NCBI GenBank assembly: GCA_951812965.1
Contig: OX638341.1
Location: 496,001-560,000 of the forward strand
From: an uncultured Pseudohongiella sp.
GTDB lineage: Bacteria; Pseudomonadota; Gammaproteobacteria; Pseudomonadales; Pseudohongiellaceae
DNA: 64,000 bases
Reading direction: 5' to 3'
The notes beneath the pieces were generated by a model, which saw only the letters and a list, made by a program, of their open reading frames with translations, made no database searches and was not told the origin of the DNA. Shown in pieces: positions 27,813 through 36,369 of this stretch (within the stretch, counting starts at the first letter, position 1; each line of letters opens with the position of its first letter). Position numbers and translations under genes: made by a program.

Positions 27813-27828
27813 TGGCACATATCTTGCT
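27813..27828 (+). promoter_or_regulatory. Sigma-54 (-24/-12) promoter of the glutamine synthetase gene
   Basis: TGGCAC-ATATC-TTGCT has the exact -24/-12 elements and spacing for RpoN holoenzyme. It lies 127 bp before the start codon, with two NtrC sites upstream at the expected distance. The 332-bp gap 27623-27954 therefore holds a full nitrogen-responsive control region. Confidence 0.87.
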
Positions 27829-27829
27829 C

Positions 27830-27868
27830 ATTGTCAGAAACAATTGTCAGAAACAATCGCCAGACACA
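27830..27868 (+). repeat. Three tandem 13-bp repeats at the transcription start region
   Basis: ATTGTCAGAAACA occurs exactly twice (27830-27842, 27843-27855) followed by a degenerate third copy ATCGCCAGACACA (27856-27868). They begin just after the -12 element, i.e. at the predicted start and 5' leader of the transcript. Confidence 0.8.
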
Positions 27869-27954
27869 ACCCAGGCCAAAGTATGCCCATGATAACCGAA
27901 GGCGCCCACGGTCTGGTGGCACAGCAATCCATAAACTGAGGAGATAGTTGGAAA

Positions 27955-28971
27955 ATGAAATCGAAACTGGAATACATCTGGCTTGACGGATACACGCCCA
28001 CGCAGAATCTGCGAAGCAAGACCCTGGTGCAGGACGACTTTGACGGAAATCTGGAAAGTTGCCCCCAGTGGTCGTTCGACGGCAGTTCCACCCTGCAAGC
28101 CAGCGGAGACGATTCGGATTGCTTGTTGCAGCCGGTAGCGATCTTGCCCGATCCTGACCGCGCCAGCGGGTACCTCGTCATGTGCGAGGTTTTGAACGCC
28201 GACGAAAGCCCGCATCGTTCCAATGGCCGCGCGACCATCGACGACGATGACGAAGACTTCTGGTTCGGCTATGAACAGGAATATTTCCTTTGGGACCCCG
28301 CGACCAACGCGCCGCCGGGATTTCCCGCTGGCGGCTACCCCGGACCACAGGGCCTCTATTACTGCTCGGTCGGCGCTCTCAACTGTCATGGCCGTGAGGT
28401 GGTAGACGAGCATCTTGATCTTGCGCTCGAAGCCGGCATCAACGTGGAAGGCATCAATGCCGAAGTCGCCGCGGGACAATGGGAATTCCAGGTGTTCGCC
28501 AAGGGCGCCAAGCGCGCCGGCGACGAAACCTGGCTGTGCCGTTATCTGCTTGAGCGCACTGCCGAGCGGCACGGGCTCGCGGTCAACCTGGAGCCCAAAC
28601 CCCTGGGCAGAGACCTCGACTGGAACGGTTCCGGCATGCACGCCAACTTCTCCAACGCCGCCATGCGCGAAATCGGCGACGAAGAAATCTTCACCAAAAT
28701 TTGCGAAAACTTCGGCAGAAATATCGACCGTCACATCGCGGTTTACGGCGCGGGCAACGATCAGCGTCTCACCGGCCTGCACGAAACCCAGGCGATCGAC
28801 GTTTTCAGTTACGGCATTTCCGACCGGGGCGCCTCCATCCGTATTCCTGTGGCCACCATCCAGGCCGGCTGGAAGGGACGGCTGGAAGACCGCCGCACCG
28901 CGTCCAACGCGGATCCTTACAAGGTTGCCGCGGCAATCATCAAGACCACCAAGGAAGCGCTGGCCGCATAA
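27955..28971 (+). CDS. glnII: Glutamine synthetase type II (eukaryote-like)
   Basis: A 338-residue GSII, which joins ammonia to glutamate with ATP. Diagnostic: LEYIWLDGYTPTQNLRSKT, WSFDGSSTLQA, FGYEQEYFL, GINAEVAAGQWEFQVF, DWNGSGMHANFS, DRGASIRIPV, LEDRRTASNADPY. The typical proteobacterial GSI is about 470 residues and is switched off by adenylylation; GSII lacks that site. GAGGAGA precedes the ATG. The gene occupies the place, upstream of ntrB-ntrC and divergent from thiI, where related gammaproteobacteria carry GSI. Expression should follow NtrC and sigma-54. Whether a GSI gene exists elsewhere cannot be seen. Confidence 0.96.
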   Translation: MKSKLEYIWLDGYTPTQNLRSKTLVQDDFDGNLESCPQWSFDGSSTLQASGDDSDCLLQPVAILPDPDRASGYLVMCEVLNADESPHRSNGRATIDDDDEDFWFGYEQEYFLWDPATNAPPGFPAGGYPGPQGLYYCSVGALNCHGREVVDEHLDLALEAGINVEGINAEVAAGQWEFQVFAKGAKRAGDETWLCRYLLERTAERHGLAVNLEPKPLGRDLDWNGSGMHANFSNAAMREIGDEEIFTKICENFGRNIDRHIAVYGAGNDQRLTGLHETQAIDVFSYGISDRGASIRIPVATIQAGWKGRLEDRRTASNADPYKVAAAIIKTTKEALAA

Positions 28972-28977
28972 GACTTC

Positions 28978-29007
28978 GGGCGGGTCCGGTCCCGACCGGA
29001 CCCGCCC
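28978..29007 (+). terminator. Strong hairpin between glutamine synthetase and ntrB
   Basis: GGGCGGGTCCGGT (28978-28990) pairs with ACCGGACCCGCCC (28995-29007) around a 4-base loop. No T-run follows, so it may act as a partial terminator or mRNA stabiliser that lowers ntrBC expression relative to the synthetase; the glnA-ntrB gap of enterics also holds an attenuating terminator. Confidence 0.7.
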
Positions 29008-29033
29008 GGTCGCGCCTTGCGCGGGACTCACCT

Positions 29034-30143
29034 GTGGAAGGGCGTATTGAATACAGACGGCTGCTGGACAGCCTGGCGACCGCGGTGCTGCTGCTGGACG
29101 AGGATCTGCATATCCGCATGGTCAATCCGGCCGCGGAAGATCTGATGGCAATCAGTTCCCGCAAGGCCGTCGAGCTCTTTCTCGGCGAGGTTTTCGTGAA
29201 CGGCGCTGAAGATATCGAAGAGATGCGCGAAGCCCTGGCCGAGCGCAACGGCTTTACCAAGCGGCTGGCGCACATGCATCTGCCCCATGGCAAAACCGTG
29301 GACCTCGACTACACAATTACGCCCATCGACCTTGACGGAGAGACGTTCGCCTTACTCGAAATGAACTCCCTGGAATACACCCAGAGAATCAATCGGGACC
29401 AGTTGTTCAGTTCCACCCAGGCGACCACCCAAGAGCTCGTCCGGGGCCTCGCTCACGAAATCAAGAATCCGCTCGGAGGCCTGCGCGGCGCGGCACAGTT
29501 ACTGGCGCGGGAATTGCCGGATGAAGAACTGACCGACTATACCAAAGTCATCATCGACGAAGCCGACCGCCTGCGAAATCTGGTCGACCGCCTGACCGGA
29601 TATCGCAAACCGCTGGACCGAAGCAGCATAAACATTCACGAAGTCGTCGAACGCGTGCGCAATCTGGTCGAAGCCGAGGTCGACGGCCGCGGCATCCACC
29701 TGATCCGGGATTACGACCCGAGCATTCCTCCATTTTTGGCCGATCCGGAACAACTCATCCAGGCGACGCTCAATATCGTGCGCAATGCCATGCAATCTCT
29801 TTCGAGTCCGGACGTGAAACACGACCTCGGCACGATCACACTGCGCACGCGCACGGTGCGCAAGGTCACTTTCGGCCCGCGTTCGCGCCATCCCGCAATC
29901 TCGGTTGAAATCATAGATAACGGCCCGGGTATTCCCGAGCACCTGCGCGAGGCCATTTTTTTCCCCATGGTGACCAGCCGGCCGCAAGGCACGGGGCTCG
30001 GCCTGGCGATAGCCCATACCATCGTCAGTCAGCATCACGGGTTGCTTGAATGCGAAAGCGAAACGGGCCGCACCTGTTTCCGTCTGTTATTGCCCTGGCG
30101 GAGCGAACTACACGCCGAAAGGCAACCGGTAACAAGCTCATGA
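29034..30143 (+). CDS. ntrB: Nitrogen regulation sensor kinase/phosphatase NtrB
   Basis: A 369-residue cytoplasmic histidine kinase: PAS domain (about 5-110, LLDSLATAVLLLDEDLHIRMVNPAAEDL), H-box LAHEIKNPLGGLRGAAQLL, N-box IVRNAMQS, G1 DNGPGIP and G2 GTGLGLAIA. It phosphorylates or dephosphorylates NtrC under PII control. The start is taken at GTG 29034 because it gives the usual N-terminus; the ribosome binding site is weak. The stop overlaps ntrC (ATGA). Confidence 0.93.
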   Translation: MEGRIEYRRLLDSLATAVLLLDEDLHIRMVNPAAEDLMAISSRKAVELFLGEVFVNGAEDIEEMREALAERNGFTKRLAHMHLPHGKTVDLDYTITPIDLDGETFALLEMNSLEYTQRINRDQLFSSTQATTQELVRGLAHEIKNPLGGLRGAAQLLARELPDEELTDYTKVIIDEADRLRNLVDRLTGYRKPLDRSSINIHEVVERVRNLVEAEVDGRGIHLIRDYDPSIPPFLADPEQLIQATLNIVRNAMQSLSSPDVKHDLGTITLRTRTVRKVTFGPRSRHPAISVEIIDNGPGIPEHLREAIFFPMVTSRPQGTGLGLAIAHTIVSQHHGLLECESETGRTCFRLLLPWRSELHAERQPVTSS

Positions 30144-31549
30144 GCGCGGCCCAATCCATCTGGATTCTGGATGACGACCGCTCCATCCGCTGGGTGCTGG
30201 AAAAGTCCCTGAACACCGCGGGTCTCGACACTTCAAGTTTCGACAACGGCGAGGATCTGCTGCAACGCCTGCGGCACGATGCGCCCGACGTCATCATCAG
30301 CGATATCCGCATGCCGGGAATCAGCGGCCTTGAGCTGCTTTCCGCGGTCAAGTCATCTCATCCGGGGCTGCCGGTGATTATCATGACCGCGCATTCGGAT
30401 CTCGACAGCGCGGTCATGTCCTACAGCCGCGGCGCATTCGAATACCTGCCCAAGCCCTTCGATATCGAAGACGCCATTGCGGTAGCCCGGCGGGCGCTGG
30501 AGCACGCCAGGGAACAGGAAGAGGAAGCTGCGGCCCGTAACGGGCAGACCGAACCGGTACAGGAAATCATCGGTGAAGCACCCGCCATGCAGGAGGTGTT
30601 CCGCGCCATCGGCCGGCTGTCGCATTCCAATATTTCAGTGTTGATCAACGGTGAATCCGGCACTGGCAAGGAACTTGTGGCGCGCGCCCTGCACCAGCAT
30701 AGTCCGCGCGGCGACCAGCCGTTCGTGCCTTTGAACGTCGCCGCCATTCCGGCGGAACTGATCGAATCGGAATTGTTCGGTCATGAGAAGGGCGCCTTCA
30801 CCGGCGCCACCCAGCGACGCACCGGACGCTTCGAGCAAGCCAACGGCGGCGCGTTGTTTCTCGATGAAATCGGCGACATGCCGCCGGATACCCAGACTCG
30901 CCTGCTGCGCGTTCTGTCGGAAGGGGAATTCTATCGCGTCGGTGGTCACACCTCGGTAAGAGTCGACGTGCGCATCATCGCCGCCACGCACCAGAACCTG
31001 GAAGACCTCGTGCGCAAGCACCGGTTTCGCGAGGACCTGTTTCACCGCCTCAACGTGATTCGCATTCATGTGCCGAAACTGAGCGAACGGCGCGAGGACA
31101 TTCCGCGGCTGGCGCGGCATTTTCTCAGCCGGGCCGCAACCGAACTCGACGTGCCCGCCAAGGTGCTGCGGACGGAGACCGAACAACATCTGCAAGATCT
31201 GAGTTGGCCGGGCAACGTGAGGCAACTGGAAAATTTTTGCCGATGGATCACGGTGATGGCCTCGGGCCGGGAAGTTCACATCAGCGATCTGCCACCGGAG
31301 TTCTCCGAGCAACGCGAATTACCCGGCGCCGCGCGCAACTGGACCCAGGCGCTGAAGTCCTGGGCAGACGAACAGATTAAACAAGGCAATACAGGAATAT
31401 TGGACGAGGCGACCCCGGAGTTCGAGCGCGCAATGATCGACATCGCCCTGAAACACACGGCGGGGCGCAAGCAGGACGCGGCGCTATTGCTGGGCTGGGG
31501 TCGCAATACCCTCACTCGCAAGATTCACGAATTGGAAGCCGGGCAATAA
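30140..31549 (+). CDS. ntrC: Nitrogen regulation response regulator NtrC
   Basis: A 469-residue sigma-54 activator. Receiver domain with phospho-acceptor Asp in VIISDIRMPG (about residue 54) and the KPF motif; AAA+ domain with GESGTGKE (Walker A), GAFTGA (sigma-54 contact loop) and FLDEIGDMPPDTQTRLLR; C-terminal Fis-type HTH (TAGRKQDAALLLGWGRNTLTRKI, in pieces). The start at 30140 overlaps ntrB. It should bind the two sites upstream of the glutamine synthetase gene. Confidence 0.96.
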   Translation: MSAAQSIWILDDDRSIRWVLEKSLNTAGLDTSSFDNGEDLLQRLRHDAPDVIISDIRMPGISGLELLSAVKSSHPGLPVIIMTAHSDLDSAVMSYSRGAFEYLPKPFDIEDAIAVARRALEHAREQEEEAAARNGQTEPVQEIIGEAPAMQEVFRAIGRLSHSNISVLINGESGTGKELVARALHQHSPRGDQPFVPLNVAAIPAELIESELFGHEKGAFTGATQRRTGRFEQANGGALFLDEIGDMPPDTQTRLLRVLSEGEFYRVGGHTSVRVDVRIIAATHQNLEDLVRKHRFREDLFHRLNVIRIHVPKLSERREDIPRLARHFLSRAATELDVPAKVLRTETEQHLQDLSWPGNVRQLENFCRWITVMASGREVHISDLPPEFSEQRELPGAARNWTQALKSWADEQIKQGNTGILDEATPEFERAMIDIALKHTAGRKQDAALLLGWGRNTLTRKIHELEAGQ

Positions 31550-31578
31550 ATCGCGATTCCCTTGCCTTCGGCAAACGC

Positions 31579-31602
31579 GGGCGAGGCATGCCTCGCCCCT
31601 AC
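31579..31602. repeat. REP element 5 (left border of the tandem array)
   Basis: Core GGGCGAGGCATGCCTCGCCC at 31579-31598, followed by CTAC. Together with the CGACG variant at 32104-32123 it brackets the 51-bp array and forms a widely split REP pair. Confidence 0.9.
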
Positions 31603-32100
31603 GCTTTCCAATGGATTCTGCGCGGCACGTCAACACGACCGCACCGCCCACACGCTTTCCAATGGATTCCGCGCGGCACGTCAACACGACCGCACCGCCC
31701 CTACGCTTTCCAATGGATTCCGCGCAGCGCGTCAACACGACCGCACCGTCCCTACGCTTTCCAATGGATTCCGCGCGGCACGTCAACACGACCGCACCGC
31801 CCACACGCTTTCCAATGGATTCCGCGCGGCACGTCAACACGACCGCGCCGCCCACACGCTTTCCAATGGATTCTGCGCGGCACGTCAACACGACCGCACC
31901 GCCCACACGCTTTCCAATGGATTCCGCGCAGCACGTCAACACGACCGCACCGTCCCTACGCTTTCCAATGGATTCCGCGCGGCACGTCAACACGACCGCA
32001 CCGCCCACACGCTTTCCAATGGATTCTGCGCGGCACGTCAACACGACCGCACCGCCCACACGCTTTCCAATGGATTCCGCGCGGCATATGAACACGACTG
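31602..32100. repeat. Tandem array, 51-bp unit, nine full copies plus one partial
   Basis: Units start at 31602, 31653, 31704 and so on every 51 bp without any indel; the tenth copy (from 32061) stops after 39 bp and runs into REP element 6. Each unit begins CGCTTTCCAATGGATTCYGC and ends with a CCGCCC(A/C)(A/T)AC-type junction resembling the right arm of the REP. Copies differ at a few fixed positions only (for example GCGGCACG versus GCAGCGCG). Because 51 is divisible by three, long open frames with 17-residue repeats appear on both strands; these are not counted as genes. The 580-bp stretch from ntrC to secB contains this array and the two REP palindromes only. Confidence 0.93.
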
Positions 32101-32124
32101 TAGGGGCGACGCATGCGTCGCCCG
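32101..32124. repeat. REP element 6 (right border of the tandem array)
   Basis: CGACG-variant core GGGCGACGCATGCGTCGCCC at 32104-32123, preceded by GTAG (with g32100). It ends 7 bp before the secB stop codon region. Confidence 0.9.
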
Positions 32125-32130
32125 CGGGAT

Positions 32131-32706
32131 TCAGCCTGCGCCATTACCCCCGGCTTGCGCGCTGGCCTGGGTGTCTGGCTGTTGAGCCTGCTGTTCCGCC
32201 TGGCGCCTTTTCTGTTCGGCGTAGACGGCGTCGAAGTTGATCGGCGAGAGCATGAGCGGAGGAAAACTGCCCTTGGTGACAATGGAATCGATGGATTCCC
32301 TGGCGTAGGGAAAAAGGATGTTGGGGCAAAGCGAGGCCAGGATCTGCTCCAGTTGCTGGGGCTCCATGTTGGCGCAGGCAAAGACGCCCGCCTGCTGCAC
32401 TTCCACCAGAAACGCCGTGTTTTCCTCGACTTTGGCTTCCACGGTCAGGATAAGCACCACCTCGTAGGCGTTTTCCTGGAATTTTTCGGATCGGGTTTTC
32501 ACCTCGAAGTTGATGTTCGGGCTCCATTGTCCCGCGAAAATTCCCGGGCTGCGCGGCGATTCAAAAGAAAAGTCCTTCAGGTAAATACGCTGCAATGCGA
32601 ATTGCGGAGCGTTCGGATCCTGTTGCGGCTGCTGTTGCGCGGCCGGGTCCGGCGCAGCGGTCTGCTCGTTCTGTTCGCCTTGCTCGTTCTGTTCGTTCTC
32701 AGCCAT
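32131..32706 (-). CDS. secB: Protein-export chaperone SecB
   Basis: A 191-residue export chaperone that holds preproteins unfolded for SecA. The core FALQRIYLKDFSFESPRSPG, NAYEVVLILTVEAK, GVFACANMEPQQLEQIL and PYARESIDSIVTKGSFPPLMLSPINFDA (in pieces) is typical. The protein is longer than usual (about 155) because of Gln/Asn-rich tails at both ends. Start ATG at 32706 has GGAG at good spacing. The upstream neighbour is the rhodanese gene; a glutaredoxin gene (grxC), often between them, is missing here. Confidence 0.95.
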   Translation of the reverse strand: MAENEQNEQGEQNEQTAAPDPAAQQQPQQDPNAPQFALQRIYLKDFSFESPRSPGIFAGQWSPNINFEVKTRSEKFQENAYEVVLILTVEAKVEENTAFLVEVQQAGVFACANMEPQQLEQILASLCPNILFPYARESIDSIVTKGSFPPLMLSPINFDAVYAEQKRRQAEQQAQQPDTQASAQAGGNGAG

Positions 32707-32751
32707 GATAGCTCCATGTAGGACGGCGGCGGGCTCGCGCCTCGACCACCG

Positions 32752-33168
32752 TTATTTCTGAATGAGTGGAAAGGACCGCGAGGTCCATTCCGAGATGCCG
32801 CCGGCCAGTTTCGCGACGTTACCGTGCCCGGCTTCCTCGATGCTCTTCACCGCCGCGCCGGACTGCTGGCCCATCTTGCAAACGACCAGCTTGGGCTTGT
32901 CCTTGTGCTTGTTCAGCTCGGCCATGCGCTGTTTGAGCTTCGCCAGCGGAATATTGATCGCCCCGGCGATATGGCCCTGATCGAACTCCTTCCGATCCCT
33001 GACATCGACTACTACGGCGCCCTCGCGGTTGATCATCATGACCGCCTGCTGCGGGCCGATCGAGCGGGAAGCGGCGCGCGAATGATAAACGATAATGGCC
33101 AGCAGGGTAACAACCCACATTCCCGAAAGAACCGGGTGATTGCTTATGAATTCAATGAATTGCGCCAT
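32752..33168 (-). CDS. Membrane-anchored rhodanese-like protein (YibN-like)
   Basis: A 138-residue protein with one N-terminal membrane helix (VLSGMWVVTLLAIIVYHS) and a single rhodanese domain (about 35-138: VVVDVRDRKEFDQGHIAGAINIPL) with active-site Cys in VVCKMGQQSG. The ATG at 33168 was chosen over an upstream start that would add a non-conserved stretch. The order secB - rhodanese - divergent gpmI matches yibN in other gammaproteobacteria. Role unclear; sulfur transfer or membrane-protein biogenesis has been suggested for the family. Confidence 0.87.
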   Translation of the reverse strand: MAQFIEFISNHPVLSGMWVVTLLAIIVYHSRAASRSIGPQQAVMMINREGAVVVDVRDRKEFDQGHIAGAINIPLAKLKQRMAELNKHKDKPKLVVCKMGQQSGAAVKSIEEAGHGNVAKLAGGISEWTSRSFPLIQK

Positions 33169-33337
33169 TGGGAATGCGTTTGCCGATGGGTCCGGGGCGG
33201 GGAAATTCCGGCCCTTTTGAACCGGGCAGGAAGTATACACTTCCCGTCGCCCATCCGGTAGCGTCCGCCGGCGGCGCTGTAAATCGAATCCGATATGGCG
33301 GATAATCCGCTTTCCGTTTCCAGCAACTCCCTACCGG

Positions 33338-34906
33338 ATGCCTACGCCTGTAATGAGCCGACGCAAGACCGCTGTTTTATTGATTCTCGATGGCTGGGGC
33401 CATCGCGAGGAAAGCGATTACAACGCCATCCATGCCGCCGACAGCCCGGTATGGGACGAACTGTGGAGCCGGCGACCGCATACCCTGCTGCGCACTTCGG
33501 GCGAAGCCGTGGGCCTGCCGGCGGGACAAATGGGCAATTCAGAAGTCGGTCACATGAATCTCGGCGCCGGGCGCGTGGTCTATCAGACCTTGACCCGCAT
33601 CGACCGCGACATCGCCGAGGGCGGATTCCCGAGCAATCCCGCCCTGACCGCGGCGGCGGACAAGGTTGCCGAGGCCGGTTCGGCGTTGCACGTGATCGGC
33701 CTGCTTTCGCCCGGCGGCATACACAGCCATGAAGATCAGATCATGGCCATGCTCGAGCTGGCGCTCGAGCGCGGCGTCGGCAGCTTGTATCTGCATGCCT
33801 TGCTCGATGGACGCGACACGCCGCCGCGCAGCGCTTTGGGCTCACTGAAGAAATTCGAGGCGAAACTCGATGACAGCGGCAGGGGCAAGCTGGCTTCGAT
33901 CTGCGGACGCTTTTATGCGATGGACAGAGATCAGCGCTGGGAGCGCGTCGAGCCCGCCTATGCGATGTTGACCGAAGGCAGGGCGCCCTTCAGCTTTGCG
34001 AATGCGGAATCGGCCCTGCACGCCGCCTACGAGCGCGGGGAGGACGACGAATTCGTCCAGGCCAGCCTGATCGGCGAAACGGACACACAAATTGCCGACG
34101 GCGATGCGGTCGTGTTCATGAACTTCCGCGCCGACCGCGCGCGCCAGCTTACCCGCGCCTTCGTGGAAGACGATTTCAGCGGATTCACGCGCAAGCATCG
34201 TCCGCGCCTGGCTGACTTCGTCATGTTGACCGAGTACGCCGCGGACATCCCCGCGAGTTGCGCCTATCCGCCGGAGGAGCTGAAAAACGTCTTCGGCGCC
34301 TGGCTCGCCGACCAGGGCGGCTCGCAACTGCGAATCTCCGAAACCGAAAAGTACGCCCATGTCACCTTCTTTTTCAATGGCGGCCGGGAAGAACCCTTCG
34401 CCGGGGAAGAGCGAGTATTGATCCCCTCGCCCAAGGTCAAGACCTACGACCTGAAGCCGGAAATGTCTGCCTTCGAGTTGACCGACGGGCTGGTGGAAGC
34501 GATTCGCTCCGGCGATTTCGACACGATCATCTGCAATTACCCCAATGGCGACATGGTCGGCCATACCGGCGATTTCGATGCCTCGATCAAGGCGGTCGAA
34601 GCCGTCGACCAATGTCTTGGAATGATAGTCGAGGCGGTGCGCGAAACCGGAGCGGACCTGCTGATCACCGCCGATCACGGCAATGTAGAGCAGATGCGCG
34701 ATGCGGAAACCGGGCAGCCGATGACTTCCCATACCACCGGCCCCGTGCCGCTGATTTACGTCGGCGCCAACGAACTCGAATTCACCAGCGAAGGCCGCCT
34801 GTGCGACATCGCGCCGACCATGCTGAACCTGCTCGAATTGCCGATTCCTCCGGAGATGACAGGCGAGACGATTTTGCGCGAACCGGCCAAAGCCGCGTCT
34901 TTGTAA
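33338..34906 (+). CDS. gpmI: 2,3-bisphosphoglycerate-independent phosphoglycerate mutase
   Basis: A 522-residue Mn-dependent glycolytic mutase of the alkaline-phosphatase superfamily. [11 protein letters not shown] (metal Asp), catalytic serine in [21 protein letters not shown]-type and ADHGNVEQM (metal His/Asp near the C-terminus) are all present. An ATG at 33353 (MSRRKT) is an alternative start. It is divergent from the rhodanese gene and followed by REP pair 7. Confidence 0.96.
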   Translation: MPTPVMSRRKTAVLLILDGWGHREESDYNAIHAADSPVWDELWSRRPHTLLRTSGEAVGLPAGQMGNSEVGHMNLGAGRVVYQTLTRIDRDIAEGGFPSNPALTAAADKVAEAGSALHVIGLLSPGGIHSHEDQIMAMLELALERGVGSLYLHALLDGRDTPPRSALGSLKKFEAKLDDSGRGKLASICGRFYAMDRDQRWERVEPAYAMLTEGRAPFSFANAESALHAAYERGEDDEFVQASLIGETDTQIADGDAVVFMNFRADRARQLTRAFVEDDFSGFTRKHRPRLADFVMLTEYAADIPASCAYPPEELKNVFGAWLADQGGSQLRISETEKYAHVTFFFNGGREEPFAGEERVLIPSPKVKTYDLKPEMSAFELTDGLVEAIRSGDFDTIICNYPNGDMVGHTGDFDASIKAVEAVDQCLGMIVEAVRETGADLLITADHGNVEQMRDAETGQPMTSHTTGPVPLIYVGANELEFTSEGRLCDIAPTMLNLLELPIPPEMTGETILREPAKAASL

Positions 34907-34986
34907 ATTCGGCAGCGTTCGGGTTCAGATACATCTGAGGCTGAATCGACGAACCATCGGCGGTTGATTCAGCTGCATGTGTGACG

Positions 34987-35065
34987 GTAGGGGCGAGGCA
35001 TGCCTCGCCCGTGAATGGCCCCGGCGCCGCGAAATACCTGCGGGCGAGGCATGCCTCGCCCCTAC
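34987..35065. repeat. REP pair 7 with long leader
   Basis: Perfect cores at 34991-35010 and 35042-35061, then CTAC. The ~60 bp upstream (from about 34920: TTCAGATACATCTGAGGCTG, then an AATCGAC...GTTGATT inverted repeat) is closely similar to the leader of REP pair 8 at 45530. It ends 18 bp before the compound transposon. Confidence 0.9.
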
Positions 35066-35066
35066 C

Positions 35067-35082
35067 GTTCACGCACAGGATG
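35067..35082 (+). repeat. Left direct repeat of the compound transposon
   Basis: GTTCACGCACAGGATG directly outside the left IS end; the same 16 bp follow the right end at 40167-40182. Best explained as the target-site duplication of the whole 35083-40166 unit. Confidence 0.85.
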
Positions 35083-36287
35083 TGTTGTAAACAAATAAAT
35101 GTGTCCGGTTTTAAAACAAGTAAACTGTCCGGTTCCTGAGCACCGGTTTTTGCTTCTCCGACGGCAACTGCAGCTTCAGCCCATCGAACCGGACGCAGTT
35201 GTCCCGGCCGGCCACCCGCTCATGCAGCTCGCACAGGATCGCGTCCAGGTCTGTGCCCGGCCCCAGCGGCACGAACGCTTTTCCGGCCTCCTTCGGCGGC
35301 CGGGCAAACTCCGCGTTGAATGCCGGCAGGTACGTCTCGCGCAGATACCGGTTCGCCGCATTCATCTCCGTGATCTCCAGCAGCGCCAACTCCTTCACCA
35401 GCCGGTCCTGGTGCGTTTTGAACGCCCGCTCCGACCGGCCCCGCGCCTCCGGCGAATACGCCGGGATCATGTCAATGCCCAACTCCTGCATCATCGCCCG
35501 GCCGAACTGCGTCAGCCGGTCCTTGTCCACCTTGCCGCCCGCCTCCGGCGTCAGCCAGTAGTGCGAGGCCCGGTCGGTGTACAGCGAACAGCAAAAGCCT
35601 CTGGCCTCGATCGCCTCGCGCATGCCGCGGAAACTGCTCCAGACGCCTTCCTCCTCGAAGAAGAACATCGAGTAGTGCTCGTTGGTCGCGTCGTCCATCG
35701 TCACGATCAGGTCCCACGTCACGCCCGGAACCCATTCGTGCGTGCTGCCGTCCTGGTGCAGCATCATGTCGGCGCAGGGCGACGGCTCTCGGCGCTTGCG
35801 GTGCTTGCCGCGCCCGGCGCCGCGCGGCACCGCGCCCGCCACCTGCAGCTTCGTCCGCACCCAGTTGTAGCTGCGCGTCCCGCCTTCCCGCCGGTAGCGC
35901 GTGTAAAAGTGCCGCACGTTCCAGCCCGCGTACCGCGTACGGTACCGATCCACCATCCGCATCACCTCGTCCACCGGCGCCGCGCGGTGCGAGGCGCGCG
36001 AAAGACGCCGATCCCGCAAGACCTCGACGCCATCGCTCTCGTCCCCGTGGTAGCGCTCCACCCAGCGCCGGAACGTCCGTTCGCAAACCCCCAGCAACTC
36101 CGCCGCCTGCGCCTGCGTCAAACGACGCTCCGTCCACATCGAATACGTATCCTCGAACAACATCAGCCTCCGCTCCTCTCTCCGTTTCGCCAAGCCCATG
36201 CAGCCTCCCAATCCCACTCCAGATCGGAAACTGTACGATCGGACACTTCATGTGTTTTAAAACCGGACACTTTATTTGTTCTCTACA
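35083..36287 (-). mobile_element. ISNCY-type IS, copy 1 (internally deleted)
   Basis: Left end TGTTGTAAACAAATAAA and right end (reading inward) TGTAGAGAACAAATAAA share 14 of 17 bases and the terminal TGT. Each end carries two TGTCCGGT motifs separated by TTTTAAAAC, probable transposase-binding sites. Compared with copy 2 it lacks about 210 bp between 35159 and the point matching 39037, removing the 3' end of the transposase gene. Confidence 0.9.
35111..36199 (-). pseudogene. ISNCY-family transposase, C-terminally truncated
   Basis: A 362-residue frame. N-terminal HTH (RRLTQAQAAELLGVCERTFRRW), then the integrase-type DDE core: MDDATNEHYSMFF, LYTDRASHYW and YSPEARGRSER. After GLKLQLPS the frame switches to an unrelated tail (EKQKPVLRNRTVYLF) encoded by the IS end, because of the internal deletion; copy 2 continues with 40 more conserved residues. 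The core is otherwise almost identical to copy 2. Start ATG at 36199 has GGGAGG in front. Whether the shortened protein works is unknown. Confidence 0.85.
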
Positions 36288-36369
36288 ATAGGAAACCAGC
36301 GTATTGCGCACTGCGACAGGCTTCACTACACTTGGAACCCAAACGTTGGGCAAAACAGGTGGCAAATAG

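Noticed and set aside
31602..32100. CRISPR array
   Set aside because: Units are contiguous near-identical 51-bp copies with no variable spacers, and no cas gene is in the window.
31484..32240. Repeat proteins with 17-residue units (MDSARHVNTTAPPTRFP and others) in several frames
   Set aside because: The 51-bp period keeps all frames open on both strands; no start signal, no signal peptide and no frame-specific conservation favours one of them.
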